From JANXYW01 sp964458665 (lineage in GTDB: Bacteria > Chloroflexota > Dehalococcoidia > DSTF01 > JACRBR01): DNA of 64,000 nucleotides. The position numbers and the translations under genes were made by a program. The DNA is taken from positions 1 to 64,000 of the forward strand of contig CAYWOO010000192.1 of assembly GCA_964458665.1 (NCBI GenBank), in the 5' to 3' direction. The stretch's first letter is position 1, and each line of letters opens with the position of its first letter. The notes below the pieces were generated by a model. The model worked only from the letters and a program-made list of their open reading frames with translations, had not been told where the DNA came from and did not search any database. Shown piece by piece: positions 58,322 to 64,000 of the stretch.

Positions 58322-58863
58322 ATGCGCAAGATTGTGGCCGGGTTGTTCATCACGCTGGACGTCGTCGTCGAGTCGCCGTCGGACTGGTGGCGCTTCGATG
58401 ACGAGATGGGCGAGATATTCGCCGCTGGTCTGGCGCAGGCCGACGCCGTGCTGTTGAGCCGGCGCACGTACCTGCAGTTCGCCGAGCTGTGGCCGCAACA
58501 GGGTAGCGGGTCGCCGATGGCGGCGTTCCTGAACGGCGTTCCGAAGCACGTCGTCTCAAACACGCTGGGTTCGCCGCGTGGGCGAACTCAAGCCTGGTCA
58601 CGGGCGACCTCGTCGAGGAGATCACGAAGCTCAAGCAGCAGTCCGGCAAGAACATCCAGATGCCCGGCAGCCCGACGCTCGTGCGGTCGCTGCTGTGCGC
58701 GGGGCTGCTCGATGAGCTGTCGCTGATGGTGCACCCGATCGTGCTCGGCTCCGGCATGCGGCTGTTCGACGACGTCGCGAGCCCTGTGGCGCTGACGCTC
58801 GCCGATTCGCGGGCGCTCGGAAGCGGCGTGGTTTCCGTGACGTACCGGCCGGAGCGCGCGTAA
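58322..58863 (+). pseudogene. RibD C-terminal/DHFR-like reductase, frameshifted
   Basis: Frame 1 from ATG 58322 (GGAGG at 58311-58315) reads RKIVAGLFITLDVVVESPSD, LSRRTYLQFAELWP and KHVVSNTL, the N-terminal part of the dihydrofolate-reductase-like RibD_C family. Frame 3 continues from about 58579 with WANSSLVTGDLVEEITKLKQ, GSPTLVRSLLCAGLLDELSL and HPIVLGSGMRLF, the C-terminal part. The two join at 58574-58579 by a single missing base (or two extra). Either the gene is broken or the assembly has an error; the second half is otherwise undamaged. Confidence 0.8.
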
Positions 58864-59358
58864 TTGACCGAGCGCGCGCGCACGATCGCGACCCTCCACC
58901 TGACGTGCGGACTGCCGTGCGCAGGAAAAACGACGCTGGCGCGAGAGATCGAGCAGCGCGGTGCGCTGCGGCTGACGTCGGACGAGTGGATCAAGCGGCT
59001 GTACGGCGATGACCCGGCGGCGCCGCGGGACGAGGCGATCCGGAGTGGCACTGAGGCGGCGCTGTTGGACGTCGCGATGCGCGTGCTGTCGCTCGGCGTC
59101 GACGTCGTGCTCGATTTCGGCGTATGGGCCCGCAGCGAGCGCGAGGAGATGCGTGCGAAGGCGGCAGCCGTGGGCGCACGGAGCGAACTGCATCTGCGGG
59201 ACGCGCCGCTGGACGTGCTGATCGCCCGCGTGGCGGCGCGCAACGCCGACCTGCCGCCGGGAACGTTCGCCATCGATGAGGCGGAGATGCGGTTGTGGGC
59301 GACGTTGTTCGAGCGCCCGGATGCGGATGAGCTGCGGCGGCGAGAGCCGGGAGCGTAG
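58864..59358 (+). CDS. AAA_33-type P-loop small kinase
   Basis: 164 residues from a TTG directly after the preceding stop. LTCGLPCAGKTTLAREIEQR is Walker A; LRLTSDEWIKRLYGD and DVVLDFGVWARSEREEMRAK are the substrate/lid region of the AAA_33/zeta-like kinase family. Substrate unknown; relatives phosphorylate small molecules or act in resistance. Adjacent to the frameshifted reductase. Confidence 0.82.
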   Translation: MTERARTIATLHLTCGLPCAGKTTLAREIEQRGALRLTSDEWIKRLYGDDPAAPRDEAIRSGTEAALLDVAMRVLSLGVDVVLDFGVWARSEREEMRAKAAAVGARSELHLRDAPLDVLIARVAARNADLPPGTFAIDEAEMRLWATLFERPDADELRRREPGA

Positions 59359-59380
59359 CTCCGCGCGTTGCGCCAGGACG

Positions 59381-59551
59381 CGCACCTCACCCCGGCCTAT
59401 CGGCGGGACCCCACCTCCGCGCTTCGCGCTGGTCCTCTCCGCCCGGCGGAGAGGAGTGGCGAACGATATCGTGCGTGGCCGGATGTTCTCACGGGTGCGG
59501 GTGGCATCGGCGGGCGGTACGGGCAGGGCGGACACACAAGTCCGCCCCTAT
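59381..59551. repeat. Two dispersed repeats before the DinB gene
   Basis: CACCTCACCCCGGCC and CCTCTCCGCCCGGCGGAGAGG arms (59381-59457), then GGGCGGACACACAAGTCCGC followed by CCCTATGG (59526-59551). No gene in this 242-base gap. Confidence 0.8.
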
Positions 59552-59600
59552 GGTGATCGATCGTGGACAGTTGGACTGGTCATACGGCAGGAGGTTACGG

Positions 59601-60122
59601 ATGTCGAACGAAGATCCGATGGTGCTTGCGGCGCGCGGCGTGCTGGCGACGGCGCTCGCGGCGATACGCGGGTGCGTCGAGAGCGCGTCGCCGGAAGCGC
59701 TGAACTGGCGGCCCGGTGGCGATGATACGAGCTCGATCGCAGTGCTCGCCGTGCACTCGCTTGCCAGCACGCGCGGATGGTTGGCGCGAGCCACTGGTGC
59801 GCCGCGGCCGTATCGACATCGCGACGATGAGTTCGCAGTGGTGGCGACGGACGCGGCATCGCTGCTGGTCACCTTCGACGAGATCGCGCGCGACTGCACG
59901 GCGCTGCTCGCGCAGCCGGTTTCCGTCGATTGGAACGCGATCCTGCCGGATGTCGAGCGTATTCCGGACGGCATGCAACTGCGCACGGCGTCGACGCCAC
60001 CGGAGCGCGGCTCGCCCGAGGCGGTGTCCGCGGGATGGGCGCTGATTCACGCACTGGAGCATCTGCGCGAGCATGAGGGGCAGATGTTTCTGACGCGGCA
60101 GCTGTGGGATCGGCGGGCGTGA
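59601..60122 (+). CDS. DinB-family protein
   Basis: 173 residues. SSIAVLAVHSLASTRGWLAR supplies the first His, and ALIHALEHLREHEGQMFLTR the C-terminal His pair of the DinB metal site. GGAGG lies 7 bases before ATG 59601. Function is unknown; it is a distant paralogue of the gene at 1981-2517. Confidence 0.83.
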   Translation: MSNEDPMVLAARGVLATALAAIRGCVESASPEALNWRPGGDDTSSIAVLAVHSLASTRGWLARATGAPRPYRHRDDEFAVVATDAASLLVTFDEIARDCTALLAQPVSVDWNAILPDVERIPDGMQLRTASTPPERGSPEAVSAGWALIHALEHLREHEGQMFLTRQLWDRRA

Positions 60123-60259
60123 CCTCACCTCCGCGCTTCGCGACGGTCCTCTCCGCCCGGGGAGAGGAGGGCGACCGTGCGTACGCGAACGGACGTAAGA
60201 CGTGTGCGTGCGTCATCGGCTGCATTACGAGCAGGGCGGACACACAGGTCCGCCCGTAC
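60122..60259. repeat. Two dispersed repeats between DinB gene and folC
   Basis: CCTCACCTCCGCGC..CCTCTCCGCCCGGGGAGAGG (60122-60170; arms given separately) and GGGCGGACACACAGGTCCGC with CCGTAC (60234-60259). No gene in the gap. Confidence 0.75.
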
Positions 60260-60334
60260 AGCGACCGATCGCGCACGCCATAGAGTTATGCGAAACGCTG
60301 CATAGTTGGTGACGGCGATCCGTTAGGCTTCACG

Positions 60335-61720
60335 GTGAGTTTCGAGCGGTATCACGAAGCGGTGGACTATCTGCAGCGGCGGCTGTGGCACGAGCTGCCG
60401 ATTGTGCCTGTCGAGCGGGCGTTGCAGGCGCGTATCCGGCAGGTGCTGGCGGAGTTCGGCGATCCTCAACTGGCGATGCCCGTCGTGCACGTTGGCGGCA
60501 GCGCGGGTAAGGGTTCGACGTCGACAATGGTTGCTGCGATCTTGCAGGCCTCTGGTCTGCGGACGGGGCTGTACACATCGCCGCATCTGCAGACGTTCAT
60601 CGAGCGCATCGCCATCGACGGGCGGTTGATCGCGCCGGATGAGTTCGCCGATACGGTGCTGGGGCTGGAGCCGCTGGTGCGGAAGATGCATCTCGACGTG
60701 CTCGATGGCGCCGGTTTCGGGCGGCCATCGCTGGTGGAGGTGGCGTTCGCGACGGGCATGCGGCACTTCGCGAGCGAGCGGTGCGACGCGGCGGTCGTCG
60801 AAGTGGGGTTGGGCGGCCGCACCGATTGCACCAACGTCTTTGACGAGAAGCGCGTGACCGTGTTGACGAACGTTGAGTTCGAGCATCGCGAGCGGCTGGG
60901 ATGGACGCTGGAGTCGATCGCGCGCGCGAAGTCGGCGTTGATCCGCGGGCGCGAGATGGTCGTTGCGGGCTCGCTTCGTCGCGAGGCGATGGCGGTGATC
61001 GAAGCGCGATGCGCGGAGACGGGCGCGACGCTATGGCGGTTGGGGCGCGAGATCCGCGTGTCGCGGCACCCGGCGGGTGATGCGGGCGTAACGTTCGATG
61101 TGCGGACGCCGCTCGGCACGGTGCACGGGCTGCAGACATTGCTGCTGGGCGATCATCAGATCACGAACGCTGCGCTGGCGGCGGCGGCGGCACTGGCGTC
61201 CTTCGGCGCATGTGGCGACGCGCAGGAGCGGACGATACGGTGCGGGCTGGCGGCGGCCCGGTTGAACGGCCGGTTGGAATGCATGCAGGAAGGGCCGCGC
61301 GTACTGCTCGATTCCGCGCACAATCCGGTGGAGGCGCAACATCTGGCGCGCACATTGCGCGCAGAGATGGCGCGACGCGGCGGGCGGCTGCACCTGGTGT
61401 GCGGGATTCTCGACGACAAGGATCAGGCATCGATGGTGCGCGCGCTGGCGCCTGTAGCGGCGCGCGTGACCGTGACACGGCCACCGCTGGTCGAGCGCGC
61501 GGGCGATCCTGCCCGGATGGTGGCGCTGTTCCAGAAGGTGCTTGGTGACGATGCGGTGACGTTGGAGGCGCATCCGCAACGCGCGGTGGATCGGGCGATT
61601 GCAGACGCCGCGGAGGGCGATGTGGTGTGCGTGACCGGATCGATGTTTCTTATTGGGGCTGTGCGCGCGCGGTGGGTGGCGGAAGAGCGGATTCTTGAAG
61701 CGCGGTCGGCGGCGTTGTAG
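60335..61720 (+). CDS. folC: Folylpolyglutamate synthase / dihydrofolate synthase
   Basis: 461 residues from a GTG start. VVHVGGSAGKGSTSTMVAAI is the ATP loop (family norm HVAGTNGKGS; GGSA instead of AGTN is unusual). GLYTSPHLQTFIERI, EVGLGGRTDCTNVF, LGDHQITNAALA and LDSAHNPVEAQHLA are the Mur-ligase-like FolC motifs. It adds glutamate to dihydropteroate and to folates. TetR and nitroreductase genes follow. Confidence 0.93.
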   Translation: MSFERYHEAVDYLQRRLWHELPIVPVERALQARIRQVLAEFGDPQLAMPVVHVGGSAGKGSTSTMVAAILQASGLRTGLYTSPHLQTFIERIAIDGRLIAPDEFADTVLGLEPLVRKMHLDVLDGAGFGRPSLVEVAFATGMRHFASERCDAAVVEVGLGGRTDCTNVFDEKRVTVLTNVEFEHRERLGWTLESIARAKSALIRGREMVVAGSLRREAMAVIEARCAETGATLWRLGREIRVSRHPAGDAGVTFDVRTPLGTVHGLQTLLLGDHQITNAALAAAAALASFGACGDAQERTIRCGLAAARLNGRLECMQEGPRVLLDSAHNPVEAQHLARTLRAEMARRGGRLHLVCGILDDKDQASMVRALAPVAARVTVTRPPLVERAGDPARMVALFQKVLGDDAVTLEAHPQRAVDRAIADAAEGDVVCVTGSMFLIGAVRARWVAEERILEARSAAL

Positions 61721-61728
61721 GCGGCGGG

Positions 61729-61762
61729 CCTCACCCCGACCCTCTCCGCCGGGCGGAGAGGG
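61729..61762. repeat. Short family-A variant after folC
   Basis: CCTCACCCCGACCCTCTCCG then CCGGGCGGAGAGGGA; a CTCTCCGCC/GGCGGAGAG hairpin. Confidence 0.7.
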
Positions 61763-61809
61763 AGAACGTATTGGGATCGACGTTCGGCGAACGTACGAAA
61801 GGACGTGCG

Positions 61810-62424
61810 ATGGATTTCTTTGAGGTAGCGAATACGCAGCGGGCGATGCGGCGGCTGCACAGCGATCCGATTCCGGATGCGGAGCTGTGGAAGATCCTCG
61901 ATGCGGCGACGAAGGCGCCGAACGGCGGCAACCGGCAGCCGTGGAACTTCGTCGTGGTGCGCGATGCGGAGGTGAAAACGAAGATCGCCGGGTGGTACCT
62001 GGAGGCGTGGAACAAGATGTACGGCGGCGCGCTGAAGGATGCCATGCTTGCCGACGTGAACATGGCGAAGACGTTCCGATCCGCCGACTACCTGGCGAAC
62101 CACATGGCCGACGTGCCGGTGCTGGTGCTGGCGACGATCAAGAAAGACATGGTCGCCATCGGGCCGACGTTGGGCGCATCGATCTATCCGGCCGTGCAGA
62201 ACCTGATGCTGGCGGCGCGCGCGCTGGGGCTCGGAACGGCGCTGACGACGCTGCACAAGATGCATGAGGACGACGTGAAGGCGCTGCTTGGCATCCCTGA
62301 CGACGTCGAGACGATGGCGCTGATCCCGATCGGCCGGCCGAAGGGCGAGTTCGGTCCGGTGCGGCGGTTGCCAGCCGAAAAGGTCGTGTACTGGGACGGC
62401 TGGGGCAAGCAGCGCACTCGCTGA
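61810..62424 (+). CDS. Nitroreductase-family flavoprotein
   Basis: 204 residues. TQRAMRRLHSDPIPDAELWK and APNGGNRQPWNFVVVRD form the FMN-binding N-terminus; IYPAVQNLMLAARALGLGTAL and IPIGRPKGEFGPVRR are the usual C-terminal motifs. It is an NAD(P)H-dependent reductase of nitro- or enone compounds; the substrate is unknown. AAAGGA precedes ATG 61810. It could be controlled by the downstream TetR gene. Confidence 0.9.
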   Translation: MDFFEVANTQRAMRRLHSDPIPDAELWKILDAATKAPNGGNRQPWNFVVVRDAEVKTKIAGWYLEAWNKMYGGALKDAMLADVNMAKTFRSADYLANHMADVPVLVLATIKKDMVAIGPTLGASIYPAVQNLMLAARALGLGTALTTLHKMHEDDVKALLGIPDDVETMALIPIGRPKGEFGPVRRLPAEKVVYWDGWGKQRTR

Positions 62425-62474
62425 GCGAACCGCCGGCGCGGCGGAATCGTACGTGTGTTGGGGGGCAGAGAGGA

Positions 62475-63092
62475 ATGGCGGGCATGACCCGTCCGTACAG
62501 GCTGGGCAAGCGCGCGGAGCAGGCAGCGCACACGCGGCAGCGCATTATCGATGCGGGGCGCGATCTCATCATAGAAGGTGGCATCGGCGAAGCGAGCCTG
62601 GACGCTATCGCGCGGCGTGCCGGTTCGACGCGCACGACCATCTACGATCAGTTCGGTTCGCGCCAGGAGTTGCTGCTGGCCGTCATGAATGACGCCCTGG
62701 ACCGCGCAGACGTGCGCGAAGTACGGAAGGCGTTGCAGCTTCGCGATCCGGTGCAGGCGATGCGGCGGACGATCCGAGCATCGTGCCGGTTCTGGGCGGG
62801 GGGCCACATACTGTTCGCGCAGGCAAAGGCGTTGGCGCTGGTGGATGCAGAGTTGGCAGCGATCGACGCGATCAAGGAAGGCGTGCGGCGCGGGCATATC
62901 ACGAATCTGACGGGCCGCCTCAACGACGGCGGCTGTCTGCGGGCGGGCTGCTCCAGGCGTGCAGCGCTGGACACGCTGCTGTTCGTGACGAGCTTCGAGA
63001 CGTTCGATCAGCTGCACGGGCGGTCTGGGATGTCGGTGGACGCAACAGCAGCGGCGCTCGTCGATATGGCGTCGCGGGAGTTGTTGGGGTAG
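62475..63092 (+). CDS. TetR-family transcriptional regulator
   Basis: 205 residues. TRQRIIDAGRDLIIEGGIGE and LDAIARRAGSTRTTIYDQFG are the TetR helix-turn-helix; the rest is the variable ligand-binding helical domain with a C-terminal SFETFDQLHGRSGMS. It is 50 bases after the nitroreductase gene in the same direction and may regulate it. Confidence 0.9.
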   Translation: MAGMTRPYRLGKRAEQAAHTRQRIIDAGRDLIIEGGIGEASLDAIARRAGSTRTTIYDQFGSRQELLLAVMNDALDRADVREVRKALQLRDPVQAMRRTIRASCRFWAGGHILFAQAKALALVDAELAAIDAIKEGVRRGHITNLTGRLNDGGCLRAGCSRRAALDTLLFVTSFETFDQLHGRSGMSVDATAAALVDMASRELLG

Positions 63093-63100
63093 GAGGGAAA

Positions 63101-63317
63101 CCTCACCCCGACCCTCTCCGCCTCTCCTGCGGCGAGCAGGCCGGCGGAGAGGGGGACGACGCCATGCGCCCGGACGTGCAGGTGTACTGCGTCGATCCGG
63201 CGCCGGACTCACAGCCGAGGACGGCTATGCCACCACGCTTCGCGTCTTGTGATCGGGCGTCGATGCTTGAACTTACGCTGGCCGCCTGACGAGACGGGCG
63301 GGGCGCCCGCGCTCCAT
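63101..63317. repeat. Family-A variant and GGGCGCCCGCGCTCC palindrome before the last gene
   Basis: CCTCACCCCGACCCTCTCCG with CCGGCGGAGAGGGGG arms (63101-63155) and ACGGGCGGGGCGCCCGCGCT with CCATT (63293-63317, inverted copy of 10937-10960). The 298-base gap otherwise holds nothing clear. Confidence 0.7.
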
Positions 63318-63390
63318 TCTGAGTGTCGGCCGCACTGGTCGAGCCGCCGGTTGGCTGATGCCGCGCGCGCTTGCTACGGTGTCGCACACG

Positions 63391-64000
63391 ATGGCTGATT
63401 CGCTTCCGCACTTTTCGCTTGCTGATGCTGCCGGCGCCGCGCGTGCGTTTCCTGCGGGACGGCATGCGTTGCTCTGCTTTGTGAAGCAGGACTGCCCGAC
63501 GTGCGTACTGACGCTGCCGTTGATTGAGGCGGCGCATCGCGCGTTCGGCCGGGCGATCGATGTGTGGGCGATCTCCCAGGACGACGCGGCGGCTCGTGTA
63601 GCGGTGGCTAAAGCGCACGGTCTTACGATGCCGCTGCTGGACGATTCCGCGCTGGCGGTTTCGTTCGCGCACGACCTCGATACGGTACCGACGATCATCC
63701 TCGCGGACGGCACGGGCACGGAGCTGCGCCGGTTCGTTGGGTTTGGGAGGTCGGACTGGCAAGAACTGTACGGCGAGCTTGCTGCGATCAGCGGCGTCGC
63801 GACGCCAGAGATCGACTGGTCGTCGTATCCGGAGATGCGGCCGGGTTGCGGATCGAAATTCGTCGATCCGGCGATTGCTGAGCGACTGCTCGCCGAGTCG
63901 TCGGGGAGCCCGCTGCGGGCGCGTCGCATCGAGATCGCGGACTCGGACGATGTGTTCGAGTTCATGTTCGACCAGGGGCTGACGGATGGGCTGCCTGTGG
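63391..64000 (+). CDS. Thioredoxin/AhpC-like protein, fused to a C-terminal DGLPV domain; cut by window end
   Basis: About 203 residues visible, open at the right edge. SLPHFSLADAAGAARAFPAG and LLCFVKQDCPTCVLTLPLIE show the thioredoxin fold with a CPTC redox motif; DTVPTIILADG has the cis-Pro. After about residue 130 a second region begins, with VFEFMFDQGLTDGLPV at the end. That sequence resembles the start (WTDGLPVVPPT) of a family of unknown or UGSC-motif proteins; the fusion and the family are tentative because the window stops there. Confidence 0.75.
   Translation, partial: MADSLPHFSLADAAGAARAFPAGRHALLCFVKQDCPTCVLTLPLIEAAHRAFGRAIDVWAISQDDAAARVAVAKAHGLTMPLLDDSALAVSFAHDLDTVPTIILADGTGTELRRFVGFGRSDWQELYGELAAISGVATPEIDWSSYPEMRPGCGSKFVDPAIAERLLAESSGSPLRARRIEIADSDDVFEFMFDQGLTDGLPV

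Overview
The window is GC-rich bacterial chromosome and most probably comes from a Chloroflexota (Dehalococcoidia/SAR202-like) genome. This is an inference from four things: an archaellin-type flagellin gene in an otherwise bacterial gene set; the rpsB-tsf-pyrH-frr-uppS-cdsA-dxr-rseP-ispG order; many genes whose start codon sits 6-8 nt behind a -10 box (a leaderless signature); and a dense population of short palindromic repeats between genes. No rRNA gene or complete tRNA gene was found.

Layout. 1-4.7 kb: end of an AarF/UbiB-like kinase, DUF1697, then a leftward group (translin-like, DinB, two FmdB zinc ribbons, YraN, RNase HII) and a 4-OT tautomerase. 4.9-9.5 kb: ftsH, an ABC-F ATPase, and a convergent archaellin gene whose stop codon overlaps that of the ABC-F gene. 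9.7-14.8 kb: rplU-rpmA-rpmE (bL21 has a long acidic repeat tail), an amidohydrolase, a lipoprotein and a YqhQ/DUF1385 membrane protein. 15.1-18.6 kb, leftward: hisF-hisI, a PadR / membrane-protein / methyltransferase operon and a lone Rieske protein. 18.7-27.4 kb: the translation, UMP kinase, undecaprenyl, CDP-DAG and MEP isoprenoid block. 27.4-34.8 kb: a PIN toxin-antitoxin-like pair, glpK-glpD, an Erm-like rRNA methyltransferase and unknowns. 35-49 kb, almost all leftward: J-domain protein, enolase, hotdog thioesterase, secreted metalloprotease-like lipoprotein, XerD, Pcm, UvrC, and an adjacent YprB/YprA (MrfB/MrfA-like) nuclease-helicase pair. 49.2-50 kb: five tandem copies of a ~118-bp palindromic repeat. 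50-58.3 kb: an alcohol dehydrogenase, then four paralogous proteins that fuse a degenerate alpha/beta-hydrolase domain to a class III nucleotide cyclase, with an APH-like kinase and a tRNA 3' fragment among them. 58.3-64 kb: frameshifted RibD/DHFR-like gene, P-loop kinase, DinB, folC, nitroreductase, TetR, and the start of a thioredoxin-like protein running off the end.

Most interesting points. (i) All four cyclase fusions lack the hydrolase nucleophile Ser and the catalytic His, and two also lack the cyclase transition-state Asn; this looks like a locally expanded family of non-enzymatic small-molecule sensors coupled to cyclic-nucleotide synthesis. (ii) A bacterial archaellin is present. 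(iii) Palindromic repeats shape the proteins: they insert in frame in one cyclase and in GlpD, and they supply the stop codons of three genes. (iv) The leaderless-start signature is widespread. (v) The mrfAB-like pair lies next to uvrC.
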